A DNA stretch of 64,000 bases from NCBI RefSeq assembly GCF_029962835.1, contig NC_080586.1, forward strand, positions 67,085,501 through 67,149,500, read 5' to 3'. Numbering within the stretch: position 1 is the stretch's first letter; each line of letters starts with the position of its first letter. This document shows positions 45,901 through 53,539 of the stretch, piece after piece. The notes beneath the pieces are model-generated. The model did not search any database. It was given only the letters and a program-made list of their open reading frames with translations, and was not told the DNA's origin. Source of the DNA: Magnolia sinica. Taxonomy: Eukaryota > Streptophyta > Magnoliopsida > Magnoliales > Magnoliaceae. The translations under genes and the position numbers were made by a program.

Positions 45901-48900
45901 TTTTTCCTCCACTTCTTCCTCATTACCCACCTCATTCCCACTTTCCATGTCACTCCTATCACCTTCATCTTCCACCTTATCCACATCAACTTCATCATTA
46001 TAAGTAAAGCATGCACACATGCCCATGCACACGTGCACACACGCCCCTGCATGCAGGCGCGCACGTGCGTGCACATGCATATATCAAACCCCACCTTCCT
46101 ACCATCAGAAACTTGATTGAGTTCAAGCATGGACATCAAAGCTCGATCACTAGAAACTATGTCTATTGTTTCAAACAGTGCAAGACCAAGATACTTGAAA
46201 TTTATAAAAATATTCTCTTTTCTTAGTTTTGTATTTCTCATAGCATCATCTAAAATTTCCATATAAATGTCCCTATCTATCATAATATAATCAAACCCAA
46301 CCCCCTACATATCTTGCCACTAATTTCCAACAATCCCGAATAAAATTTGCCCCCATGATGAAGGGCAAGGACCACATTATTGCTCATTGATGACATCGTC
46401 CTGGAAAAACATACAACACAAGCATACATAATACTAGGAGTGAATTGGAAATCTAAAATCAAGGATATGAGCAGGGATATGAGCTCCTAATGTAGTTTAA
46501 CATTTTCTGGAAACGGCTGTGAACTCCTGCTATATTTTTGCAGGTCCTATACTGTATAAATGAAACATGTTCAAATTTAATTCCAGTTCGCAATGACTGA
46601 AATGAATGCAATATAACACGCAGTTAACTGAAATCATAGGTGAACTTAGTTCACAGGTAAAGCAGTGTGATAAATATCAGATTTTCCCCTAAAAATTTTG
46701 TGAAATATACATTTAGGCCTATTTGGATTGTGAATTGCATCAGTAATGTATTGTAAAAGTGCCATCATTATGATTTTACCACAATGAACCAAACACACGA
46801 ATCAGCAGTCAAATGCAGATGTTTTAGGAGACAGCAGACAGGTGAATTTATGATCATCACAATTTTACACTGCATTGCAGTGAAATCTCGAATCCAAACA
46901 CATACATCAATTTATGGATCTAATGATTTGACATTGAAGTAATGGAAATGTGTCATCATTGCAATTTTACCACGATAAACCAAAAAGAGGAATTGTCAGT
47001 CAAATGTAATGTTTTCAGGAGACAGGCAAAGGAATTTGTAATCACAGCACTTTTCCAGTACATTTTTTATGTAATTTGCAATTGAAACAGGCCCTAAATG
47101 ATATTTCATGATATTATTGTGAGATTTTCAAAATATCATATTCTCATCTGATATTATTGTGATATTAACTTGAAAAAAAGGAAAAAGTGAAAGCCTTGAA
47201 GATTTTGTTAGATAAATATATTTAAAAATTAAGATTTGTTCATTAATTTATATTAAATATTTTTAAATATTGTTATTTTTGGCCAGATTTTCTGATAATA
47301 AAAACCTCAAATTTTGAAAATCGTCCAAGAAAGTCCAGGCCAAGAAATTGCCATGAACAAGATTTGTCGCCGTAGTTCAAAGCCCACAGCTGAATCTGAA
47401 ATCAGATATGAACATAGCCCCCATAGCAACAGCTGACTCGGAAATCAGATATGAACATAGCCCCCAAAGCCAACAGCTGACTCAGAAATCAGAAATGAAC
47501 TTAGTTCACAGGTCACAGTCCACAACAGGATATCTGAAATGTCACGGTCCACGGTTGAACATGAGAATCAGGATCAGACCATCCCAGTCATCACTTAGTG
47601 GCCTGCAATTAGAGGCCCTCATTCTATGGGCCAAAATTAGAGCAATATGGCTGCGATTATTGAATCATGGTCACTTTTGTGGGCCCCACAAGACATTACA
47701 TGCAACACACATTGCATCCCGACAACTGTGTGGGCCATCCTTAGAAGTGGCTCCAGTGTGAAGATGAACGTGTGGAAATCGAGCTGGTCTACTCAACAGG
47801 TGGGCCACGCAGATACACTAATCCTATGCTTTATAAGGTGGGACCATTCACTTGATGGCAACTTCTTCCATGGCGAGTTCACTACCTTGTAAAGGATCAT
47901 TACCAACTAGTAATGTGTCATTGTGTTTAAGCACTTTGTTCCCTTACATTGTAGCAAACTCAAACTATTAGACCTGTATGGATATGTGGATATACTTGAA
48001 TAGATATAGACAGTTCATCTGGAGAAACCAAAAAACTGACACCCATCATTTGATCTAGCTGTTAATTAGATGGTTTCTTAGTATTACAAATGAACCGTTG
48101 AAAGAGATGCAACTTTAATGAGCAAAAATGTCCCAATTGGTGGTTAGGATCATCCAACCAGTGCCATCTTTTGGCATGTGACCCTCTATAATACCATGTC
48201 TCATACAAGTAAATGTGCACTGAGATTGAGTGCTTGATAACTTAGATATTGCATGCAGCTTATTTTCATGATTGTTTGTGACAAACACCGAACTTTTATG
48301 TTATGCACCTAGTTTCTACATGTGGGCCCCCTGGTTGGTTTATCCAAGCCATTGGTCTGATGGCCTTCATCATGGATGGACCATTCCCTCCAAATCTCCC
48401 AAATTAGAAGATCCTAGCCATCAAATCTTTGGTCTTACACATGTGTTTGCATGTGGCGACCAACATAGGAGATTTTCTAACATGGTCCATCCATGATGGG
48501 GACCATCAAATCAATGGCCTGGATAAACCAACCGGCCCCACATGTATAAACCCGGTGCACAACACATGCCCAAATCATCATGCACGTGTGTCAGCGTGAG
48601 AAAGAGGACCAACAACAGTTTTTTTTTCTTGACACTTATTTGCAATCGACTAAACAATTATAACGGTTCATTTGAACACTTACTTTCAAAAGGCATTCTT
48701 GTTAGGAGGGCATTTTCATCATTTTAACAAAGAATAAACCACTTAATCCAACTTCTGTTAAGAAATCTAACGGACGGTACTCTAATGATAATTAATTAAA
48801 TTGATGTGGTAGCCTATTGAAAACCATTTTTTAAAAGGTACCAGAATGTGAATTCTATAATAAGTAGGTAGTTTTTTGTAAAATTCCCTTTGAAATATAA

Positions 48901-51900
48901 TAAAACCTGAAAAATACAAAAGTTCAAAGAAGAAGAAGGGGAGTTCAAGAAAATTAAACCAATTTGTCTAATCTTTTCTACTGTTTTGCTTATAAATTGC
49001 AAAATATATGATCATCTACCGCATGTAAACATATAAAAATTAAAAAATCCATGATGCTTATACATCATGCCTCTAGGCCTAAGCCTCGCCTTGCCAAAGG
49101 GCCAACCGCCTCCTTGCTTGCCTCATGCCATTTAAAACTCTACTACTGGTTGTACAAAAAGTGTTTCTGTTGCTTCAGATAAGTTCAAATAGAAGCAGGC
49201 AGTATTCATGAGTTAGTCATCAAGGCATTCACAAATGGATAGTGAAATGGAATATGTTGCACACACACACCCATTTGAAAATGATGTCCTTTGTAGCAAG
49301 ATGGTAATCCAAATTCAGTTTACGAACATAGCAATCAACATTTCAAAAGACATGCAAGTGTTCTTTTCACAAAAGGAATATATTGAGAGTTGAAACAAGA
49401 GTGCGCATACTTGAGCTGCCATAATCACAATCCAGATGCTGTATGAGAAACTAAACATGGGTGTGCACAATTTATACAATTAGAACAAGAAGACAGTGCC
49501 AAAGCAAGATCCTGAAAGAAAACATTTAAGCTCGGAAACTATCCACATTCAATTTCACACATGAAATGATTGCTGGAAGAAAGTAGAAGCGTGAGGTGTC
49601 TCACCCATTAGTATAGTGCACGACCACTAAAGACATCAATAAATAGTTTACCTTCACGGTATGGAGCCCATTCATGCTTCCGGAGATGGTGAGGAGCATC
49701 AAGGGGAGGCAAAATTCCCTATCAAATGCGAGTGGAAAAGAGCTTCTTTGAGTTAAAGGAATTATATATTTGCAATCGGAAGAACCATATTCACCGAAGG
49801 AAGATAACTTGCAGAAAATGGCTTCTTACCACGAATATTAAGCTGGAATGTTTTGGGAACAGGCTGCGACGTAGGTATTGTGGTGTCTCAAGATATTGCA
49901 AAAGCCTTATTAGAAATGGTGCACCACTTTCATTGGCATCTGTATCTTCTGCTTCTGTTACACCAGAATCATCTGCTGAGGTAGCTTTGTTATCAAATAC
50001 AATGACCTGTTTACAATAACAGAATAGTCTTGTAAGCCCAGTGAGCATGCTCTTTTCCACATTTAGATATTGATGCTGCAGCTACAACCCGAACTTTTTT
50101 AAGGTGATTTTTTTTAACTGGGTGATGGAATCAAAATGATTAGTCACAAAATCTTTTCTCAACCTTAAACATGAAAGAGCAACCAATTTATCACCATCGC
50201 AAATAGAAGTTTAAGGTGTTTTTGGTAGTAGGATACAAGATTTGTTGTGGTAGGAACATCTACTGCAAAGGTGCAACCATTACAACTCTTCCTTCATTTC
50301 TTCTGTCCTTACAATCAAACCATAGTATTAAAAAATTTAACAATTTGTGGAGTTTTTTCTTACGGACAATTTCACAATTTTAAACACTAAGTGCTTGTTT
50401 GGATTGAGGGAAAACGGAAGAAAGGAAAAGGAAACATTTTCCCATGATGAGAAGTTTCACCATGTTTCGATAGCAAAAATAGTAGTATTCCACCTAGCAA
50501 TTATCACACTTTTCTATAGTCAATTTCCCTGACATAAGATACGAGGTAAGCATGGTCTCACAAAAATGAGATTTCCACTTGCCATCCCAAAAATGGAATC
50601 CATTATTCAATAGTGCCATTGAATCCATCATTGGATAATCATTTCACTTTTCCTTTCATTTCTTTAGTTCTCCTTTGCTTTCCCGCAATCCAAACACACC
50701 CTAAAAGGCAAATGAAGTGTAGGGAAAAGGTGTAATGATTACACTGTTGAAGAAAATGGCTTACCACAACCTATTCTATGTCCTACTACAAACTTCCAAA
50801 TAATGGTATGGAAGGTGCATCTTAAGAAACCCGTCTTCATACAAAACTCCCCACGCTCTTAAGGAGAAGAATTCGAGTCCACATTATCAAATATGAAGTG
50901 GGTAGGGGATTAAGTAGTATTTTAATTAAGTACCTGTCAACATAACACCCACTGTTTTCTGAGTGAATGAATAAAGTTGGATGAACCCCAGATCAGCCCA
51001 CCATTAAAATCCAAAAAAGACATCCACAACTCAAATGTAACCTAAATCTCTTAGGGCATGTTTGTAATGTGGAATCCAATGCAAAAGAAAGAAAAAAAGA
51101 AAGGAAAAAAAAAAAAAAAAACCAATAATTAGTCAGGGACGATTTCCATGAAAAACTATTGAAACATGGATTCCACTTTTGAGTTCTTGTTTCAGTATCA
51201 CGTAGAAATCTCGCATTCCTCTCACAACACTCACCCAGTTTCTCAAGCCAAGCATCCAAATTGTAGAGAGGTGTAATGATTGCTTGGTGGAATTCACCCT
51301 TTTCTTCGTTACCCAAAAAACACAGAATCGTCATATCAAAGGAAAACCCTTTCTCCCTTTCCACTGTTGGGCACGTACGAAAGTGACATATGTGAACCAC
51401 ACCATGTAACAGGCGGGTTCATCGACATGAAAGTACTCTATCCCAAAATCTAGGTTGTTCAATTTCTTGATAAACATCCAAATGTGCAGCAATTCACAAC
51501 TCCAATCAACGTTGGCTGACTTATAGACCAGAGCATGTTCACAATCAACGTTGGCAGAGATCTCACACGAATGTGCAGCAATTCACAACTCCAATCAATC
51601 TCTCCCCCACAAAAAGCACTCAAACAATTCTATAAAGAAAAAAAATCCGAATCCGCACGCAGGGGGAGAGAAATCAAATCAGCTTACCTCATCGACGCGG
51701 AAAATGGTGGCAGCACGGGCAATCTGACCAGCCAACTGAAAATCAAAAGAAACTGAAACAGTGAGAAGATTAAACGAATGTGAAAGGGGCAAGTGATAAA
51801 GAAAACGCGACTACATACACGAGTGGCGAGTTCGAAGGATTGAGCATTATCGATGATGGAGCCTGCGACAGCTATGCTCACTGTTGGTATCTGTTTATTC

Positions 51901-52022
51901 TCCTCCGCCTCGTTCTTCAGCTTCTTCTTCTTCTTCTTCTTCTTCTCCTTCAGCTGCTGCTGCTGGTTTTGGTTTTGAGCATCGGCAATCTGCTCCTCTC
52001 CATTTTCTGCTTTTCTCTTCAT
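26272..52022 (-). CDS. SPOUT1: SPOUT1/C9orf114-type RNA methyltransferase, eleven exons
   Basis: Exons in coding order: 52022-51819, 51735-51688, 50006-49830, 49718-49652, 38763-38699, 30334-30256, 29481-29363, 28234-28155, 27619-27550, 26559-26482 and 26376-26272. All joins are GT-AG and in frame; the product is 363 residues (human SPOUT1 is about 376, from memory). The N-terminus is charged with a Lys run and a Gln run. Then come SIAVAGSIIDNAQSFELATR, LAGQIARAATIFRVDE, VIVFDNK, YLETPQYLRRSLFP, LPPLDAPHHLRKHEW, VTVAVGTNR, YWGYKVRYAS, GGYDHTIGTSEHG, HLLIAFGGLSGLEE and NTCPHQGSRTIRTEEAIFISL. This is the DUF171 / SPOUT fold with an inserted OB-like part, whose knotted C-terminal part binds SAM. 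The human protein is nuclear and linked to centrosome and spindle function; the plant substrate is not known to me. ATG 52022 is the first in frame. Introns 4 and 5 (10.9 and 8.4 kb) carry most of the transposons. Confidence 0.95.
26660..27510. repeat. GTGGGCC-type dispersed repeat in SPOUT1 intron 9
   Basis: The part from 27190 to 27510 is related in order to 18120-18485 (CCATCAGG, TTTCCCAAAGATAAA, GGGTTAGAAAACTTCAGC, GGGCTTAGC). The part from 26660 to 27190 contains inverse-type words such as GTGGGCCACACGTCC and GGTCCACATGTACC, suggesting one larger foldback repeat. Non-coding. Confidence 0.45.
28452..28999. mobile_element. 548-bp MITE with perfect 31-bp terminal inverted repeats
   Basis: Positions 28452-28482 and 28969-28999 are exact reverse complements (GGGAAAAGGTACTATGCGCT and onward). 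Each end also folds on itself (GCTCGACCTCACG...GAGGTCGAGC). The interior is GGCCCACC-rich and non-coding. It sits in a TATATATA tract on both sides, so a TA-rich target duplication is likely but its length cannot be read. It lies in SPOUT1 intron 7. Intact termini suggest a fairly recent insertion. The superfamily is uncertain (PIF/Harbinger or Mutator-like). Confidence 0.93.
29090..29285. repeat. CGAGTCAACTCGG dispersed repeat fragment
   Basis: CGAGTCAACTCGGTGAGTTTC, GCCAAGTCAAGTTGACTC and AGCGAGTTGAGAGTC words recur, as at 23010-23190 and 56610-56800. It ends about 80 bases from SPOUT1 exon 7. Non-coding. Confidence 0.45.
29655..29955. mobile_element. Foldback MITE, about 300 bp, SPOUT1 intron 6
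   Basis: The ends mirror each other: AATAACTTCCACC / GGATAACTTCAAACC, TGACATCGAACCC / GCGACATCCAATCC, AATAGGTTGGCCCCACCATGA / AATAGGTTGGCCTCACCATGA, and AAAAATCAGCC on both arms. The loop centre is near 29805. Non-coding. Confidence 0.75.
30480..30870 (-). mobile_element. L1 LINE 3' fragment (zf-RVT region)
   Basis: On the minus strand one frame gives PWVAAFTWIAAV and another LCFMFEKDEEMVHLFTHCKVAKEILNTFL. Together these match the zinc-binding C-terminal region of plant L1 reverse transcriptases (Cys-x2-Cys-like start, HLFxHC). Frames change between the two. It lies in SPOUT1 intron 5, 120 bases from exon 6. Confidence 0.7.
30985..31360. repeat. TATCGCCAATATCG repeat, copy 2
   Basis: ATTATCGAAATATCTCTGATATTATC, TATCGCCAACGTATCAATATCG and ATTATCGATATCAC words recur. 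Near-repeats of ACTATGTAAATTCTAGGT at about 31155 and 31227 show a local duplication of roughly 70 bases. Non-coding; related to 11885-12075. Confidence 0.55.
31558..32187. mobile_element. 630-bp GTGTACA foldback element with PPR-like cargo
   Basis: It begins AGAGCTGTACACGAACCAAT and ends TTTGACTCGTGTACAGCAATA. The flanks carry GCCCCATTT (31549-31557) and GCCCCATTA (32188-32196), a 9-bp duplication with one mismatch. Arms rich in CGACTCGACTCG face GAGCCGAGCCGAGC. The interior is different in character: near 31755 it reads DVARQVFDEMT and then SVVSCAYI, and near 31925 DVARPVFDEIP, the signature of plant PPR proteins. Stops interrupt it, so it is not a gene. This fits capture of a host gene piece by a Mutator-like element. 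Confidence 0.75.
32330..32425. repeat. TATCGGCGATA repeat, copy 3
   Basis: CAGCGATATTATCGGCGATATC and TAGCGATATCGATACTTCG palindromic words, as in the 11.9-kb copy. It directly abuts an RTE fragment. Confidence 0.5.
32430..32665 (-). mobile_element. RTE LINE fragment
   Basis: The minus strand reads MLCGAKCWEIQWQHKQMI followed by VTRMGILRICGK, matching the RTE block normally written LYGxECWxIKxxHxxK...RMLRWMCG. About 235 bases remain, with changes of frame. Confidence 0.65.
32666..33560. other. Unassigned intron sequence
   Basis: A plus-strand open frame at 32960-33163 has no family signature. On the minus strand 32942-33172 reads FLCCNSQAAIHIALNPVFHVRIEHIKLN, which resembles the RNase H end of Ty1/copia elements (CDNQAAIHIAxNPVFHxRTKHIxID). 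It may be an outlying part of the copia fossil that lies 1 kb away. Confidence 0.45.
33561..34369. mobile_element. 809-bp GGATCGGATC foldback element with gene-like interior
   Basis: The ends are AGAGCTGGGCATCGAGTCG and its inverse TTCTACCCAGCTCT. The arms are packed with GATCCGATCC and GGATCGGATCC words. The centre (about 33790-34160) is of ordinary composition and, on the minus strand, looks like a plant 5' leader: CCCTAAATCCC followed by CT-rich TTTCTTTCTCTTTCTCTG. This suggests captured host DNA. The arm at 120-315 is from the same family. A target duplication is not clear. Confidence 0.6.
34385..37800 (-). mobile_element. Ty1/copia retrotransposon fossil, split by a TRIM
   Basis: On the minus strand, parts occur in copia order from high to low coordinate: a gag end and protease region (about 37.4-37.7 kb), the GAG-pre-integrase zinc region (LWHACLGHLSTKCL, near 37.0 kb), degraded integrase (36.2-36.9 kb), and reverse transcriptase (MEEMAALEKWGTQDLVE near 35.9 kb; KKALYGIKQSPK and YVDNIVLTGD near 35.4-35.55 kb). 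RT sequence continues on the far side of a TRIM inserted at 34559-35316. The element is broken in many places and old. Its LTRs were not identified with confidence. It lies in SPOUT1 intron 5. Confidence 0.85.
34559..35316 (+). mobile_element. TRIM (miniature LTR element), structurally complete
   Basis: Two direct LTRs, 34559-34910 (352 bp) and 34964-35316 (353 bp), flank an interior of only 53 bp. The interior starts with the initiator-Met primer site TGGTATCAGAGC (34914-34925), three bases after LTR 1, and ends in a purine-rich CAGCGGGGGTGA. LTRs run TAATGCAG...CTGCATCA. The element is bounded by GTATT at 34554-34558 and 35317-35321, a 5-bp target duplication within the copia fossil. It has no coding capacity. 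By eye the LTRs differ at about one base in ten, suggesting insertion several million years ago. The strand is set by the primer site. Confidence 0.93.
37696..37812. repeat. 40-bp tandem repeat, almost three copies
   Basis: GACTAGTTTGCCTTTGTCAC and TGTTCTGGTAAAAGGATCAT make one unit; copies start at 37696, 37736 and 37776, the last ending after CACTGTTC. The copies are identical over their shared length, so the duplication is recent compared with the fossil around it. Confidence 0.95.
37813..38698. other. Unassigned intron sequence before SPOUT1 exon 5
   Basis: AT-rich, with no recognised domain or repeat end. A short plus-strand frame at 38256-38486 has no family signature. Confidence 0.35.
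38977..39793. repeat. Diverged direct-repeat pair, possible LTR-type fossil
   Basis: The block ATTGTGGAAATTGTGATTTTG ... AGAGAGATCTGTGAGA ... AACAAATATAGAAGAATC ... CCCTAATTACTTTAGCATCC (38977-39187) recurs in shorter form at 39640-39793 (CATTGTGGAAATGCGATTTG ... CCCTAGTTACTCTAACAC). Between them is CTCCTCAAACTCAAGGTGC, a sequence I associate with copia-type termini. A small, degraded LTR-derived element is likely but unproven. Confidence 0.4.
39794..40465. other. Unassigned intron sequence
   Basis: No domain, RNA gene or repeat end recognised; a short GAAA tract lies at 40241-40260. Confidence 0.35.
40466..40682. repeat. CGAGTCGAG foldback fragment followed by (CT)n
   Basis: GAGCCGAGTCGAGTTGAGCC and GCTTCGAGTCGAGCCGAATC arms belong to the GTGTACA family. 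The right side ends in GAGCTAACCGAGCTAG and runs straight into a pure (CT)n of about 23 units at 40635-40681. Confidence 0.6.
40683..43264. other. AT-rich intron stretch with diverged local repeats
   Basis: From 41940 to 42780 A-runs and short blocks such as TTCCCCAAATTGATTTTT, AAAAATAC and GATCCATGTTCAA recur several times, suggesting diverged tandem units of about 150-180 bases. A (GA)n tract of about 15 units lies at 42871-42901. Between 40690 and 41940 nothing was recognised. The long-looking minus frame at 41996-42370 is poly-Phe from A-runs. Confidence 0.45.
43265..43440. repeat. GATACG-type repeat
   Basis: GAACGATATGCGTACCAAATATC, CCGATACGGGACC, CGTATCATGCCGATACC and TGTATCGGCCTATGCGATACG are mutually complementary GATAC/GTATC words. 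It resembles the TATCGGCGATA family in style and abuts the 3' side of the MULE. Confidence 0.5.
43555..46290 (-). mobile_element. Mutator-like transposon (MULE) with MuDR transposase remains
   Basis: On the minus strand, domains follow MuDR order. An N-terminal block (KYLGLALFETIDIVSSDRAL) is near 46.2 kb and an acidic Glu/Lys linker near 45.8-46.0 kb. The MuDR N-terminal domain (LEFDDINMFRKALRHM) is near 45.62 kb. The MULE transposase core (IGLDGFFFKGKYRGVLLS with its first catalytic Asp, then DNNGILP and MSDRQKGLVDAV with the second) spans 45.1-44.8 kb. A SWIM zinc finger (CTCRKLQMNDVTCKHVVA) is near 44.3 kb. In-frame stops (for example in the ALV*FECNE stretch near 44.97 kb) and a GC-rich CACGTGCACACAC-type insertion near 46.02-46.08 kb show it is inactive. 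Terminal inverted repeats were not identified. It lies in SPOUT1 intron 4. Confidence 0.88.
46716..47093. mobile_element. Tourist-like (PIF/Harbinger) MITE, 378 bp
   Basis: The left end GGCCTATTTGGATTGTGAATT and the right end TGCAATTGAAACAGGCC are inverted repeats with the GGCCTGTTTGG signature of Tourist elements. Flanks are TTA on the left and CTA on the right, compatible with a decayed 3-bp TWA duplication. The two halves also repeat each other (GTGCCATCATTATGATTTTACCAC / GTGTCATCATTGCAATTTTACCAC). Confidence 0.75.
47094..48302. other. Unassigned intron sequence with GGCCC-type repeat words
   Basis: A near-perfect duplication AATCAGATATGAACATAGCCCCC occurs at about 47399 and 47441. GTGGGCCCCACAAGACATTAC and GTGGGCCACGCAG words at 47680-47820 are typical of the local foldback families. 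No gene is seen. Confidence 0.45.
48303..48562. mobile_element. Foldback MITE with arms of about 80 bp
   Basis: The left arm ACATGTGGGCCCCCTGGTTGG, TTTATCCAAGCCATTGGTCTGATGG and CATCATGGATGGACCAT is mirrored by ATGGTCCATCCATGATGGGG, ATCAATGGCCTGGATAAACC and AACCGGCCCCACATGTA. The terminal words are GCACCTAGTTT and AAACCCGGTGC. Non-coding, 1.1 kb from SPOUT1 exon 4. Confidence 0.8.
48563..49651. other. Unassigned intron sequence before SPOUT1 exon 4
   Basis: AT-rich; a short (CA)n run lies at 49260-49270. No recognised element. Confidence 0.35.
50210..50800. mobile_element. MITE with a second Tourist-like MITE inside it
   Basis: The outer arms are TTTTTGGTAGTAGGATACAAG, TGTTGTGGTAGG and their inverse CCTATTCTATGTCCTACTACAAAC. 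Inside, 50391-50701 is a separate 311-bp element starting GTGCTTGTTTGGATTG and ending CAATCCAAACACACCC, flanked by TAA on both sides (50388-50390 and 50702-50704), as expected for PIF/Harbinger MITEs. Both are in SPOUT1 intron 2. Confidence 0.75.
51050..51687. other. Remainder of SPOUT1 intron 2
   Basis: It contains GGGCATGTTTGTAATGTGGAATCC, which looks like one MITE end, with no clear partner, and a small direct repeat of CACAATCAACGTTGGC / CCAATCAACGTTGGC near 51500-51555. No coding sequence is seen. Confidence 0.35.
51921..51966 (-). repeat. Coding microsatellites in SPOUT1 exon 1
   Basis: (CTT)n at 51921-51946 encodes a Lys run and (CTG)n at 51951-51966 a Gln run on the minus strand. Both lie in the low-complexity N-terminus before the conserved SPOUT region, so length changes should be tolerated. 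They are multiples of three. Confidence 0.9.
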
Positions 52023-52099
52023 TTCTCCTTGCCTTTTGATGTTTTTGCAGCTAAAACGCGCCAACGGCTTCTTTTGAATGGTAGAGAGATTGGAGAGAG

Positions 52100-52107
52100 T
52101 AGGGTTT
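52100..52107 (-). promoter_or_regulatory. Telo-box upstream of SPOUT1
   Basis: AAACCCTA on the minus strand, 78 bases upstream of the ATG at 52022. In plants this motif is typical of promoters of ribosomal and ribosome-biogenesis genes, usually beside a site II element, which is also present here. CT-rich leader sequence surrounds it. Confidence 0.6.
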
Positions 52108-52143
52108 AAATTTGGGGAAGAGAGAGAAGAGAGATGGTGAAAT

Positions 52144-52149
52144 GGGCCG
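52144..52149 (-). promoter_or_regulatory. Site II-type element (GGCCCA) upstream of SPOUT1
   Basis: GGCCCA/TGGGCC, 37 bases upstream of the telo-box and 122 from the ATG. Site II elements bind TCP factors and with telo-boxes drive growth-linked expression of translation genes. GGCCCA words are common in local repeats, so this site alone would be weak; the pairing gives it weight. Confidence 0.5.
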
Positions 52150-52199
52150 GGCTGGCTTTGTTTGGGTCCGGTCCGTTAGCCACCCCACAGAGAGAGAGA

Positions 52200-53276
52200 G
52201 ATCCGAAACATGCTTGCAGCTCTGTTGGATCTCTGGGGTCACATTTCTACAATCAACACCGTTTATATGATGGGGTCTCGTCATGGATGGAGGGGATACT
52301 CAGATTATTTTTCTTCTATTTCGATTACTCCCAGCCGTATATCGTTCGCTCTTTTCCTTATGGCCCGGCCGGCCTTAGCCCAGCTCAGACATCTGGCTCT
52401 GGCCCATTGCCACTCCTATTTATGGGATTCATGGGTTTTCAATTCAGCCTGTTGGGGCCACGAATGCGCAATCCAGACCGTTGTTTTGTTTCATCTTTCG
52501 ATGGATGGACTATGTCCTACAAATTTCCTCAATGGGGGGAATCTCGACCTTTCAATCTGTGGCATACAATTTTACAAATAGATGCGACAGCATTCCAAGT
52601 CTTTCAATCAGTAAGCTTTCTGTAGATAATGGTACATCCACGTTCGGAGGAAACAGATTAATTGTCTGGATTACCGGTACATGGACCCGCTTGTATGAAT
52701 TGAAAATTCTCTGACCTCTGTATGTGTAAACAAGCTAGTTGAATGTCATGTCATTCCTCGCCATAAACCTCTCAGGGTGGAAGATCCTAAACCTTGGATC
52801 AGTAGCCACTGTATGGACGGTTAAGAAGAAAAAGATACGGATACGGAGACGATGCGGAAATAAGGCCTAATATGGATGGCAAGTGTTTTTACTTTATACC
52901 TATTTCCCGCCCTAATTTAGGCCAATTAAAGGCGATCGTGTGTCGATATCATGAAATTGCAATTTGCGCAAGATATACTCTTACCTGAAAGTATCACCGT
53001 TGGCATTTCCTTCGGTGATGCACATTGCAATAATTGCGGGCCCTTTGGCCTACCGTTAACAGAGCATATCAGCATAAGCCATATGGCCACGGTTATCGTG
53101 CCCATTAATGAGGCAAAGTGCCAACCATGTCCATAAGAGACCTAGATTTTATCACAAATTTGATAATGATTCTATTGGTGAAGCTCTCTCACAATCCTTC
53201 CAAAATGAAAAATTTTGTCAAAGATGTTGAGAAAAACTATAACATTTAAGAAGATTTCAAAAATTGGATAGACATC
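52200..53276. other. Intergenic sequence upstream of SPOUT1, repeat-rich
   Basis: GATGGGGTCTCGTCATGGATGG, GGATGGACTATG and GTACATGGACCC words resemble arms of the local foldback families, but no complete element was delimited. The open frames at 52134-52625 overlap in several registers and have no family match. Confidence 0.4.
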
Positions 53277-53360
53277 CAAGCAAACCCAACTGTGGCTCAA
53301 ACCTGGATCAAGAGGAACAAACACACCACAAACCCGGATCAAGAGGAACAAACACATCAT
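53277..53360. repeat. Short tandem duplication of about 40 bp
   Basis: CCTGGATCAAGAGGAACAAAC and CCCGGATCAAGAGGAACAAAC follow each other about 35-40 bases apart, each followed by ACACCAC- or ACATCATC-type sequence. Confidence 0.8.
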
Positions 53361-53539
53361 CTGGCGTGGGTCCATAACCATACTCTTAACTAGAACAAAA
53401 GTTGGGTAACAAGATTGAAGAAGGATATCATTTGCAAAATAGAATATCAGTATCAGATGGATCTGGCCCATTGGAGAACGACTATGATTAAGTGAAGGAT
53501 GCTCTCCTGAAGAGTCCAATAGGAGAGCATCTATGTGTA

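Noticed and set aside
45786-46116. Plus-strand Leu/Phe/Pro-rich frames that look like membrane segments
   Set aside because: Complement of the acidic Glu/Lys linker of the MULE transposase on the minus strand.
52134-52625. 163-codon plus-strand frame upstream of SPOUT1
   Set aside because: Overlapping frames in other registers are equally open, it contains repeat words and no family signature.
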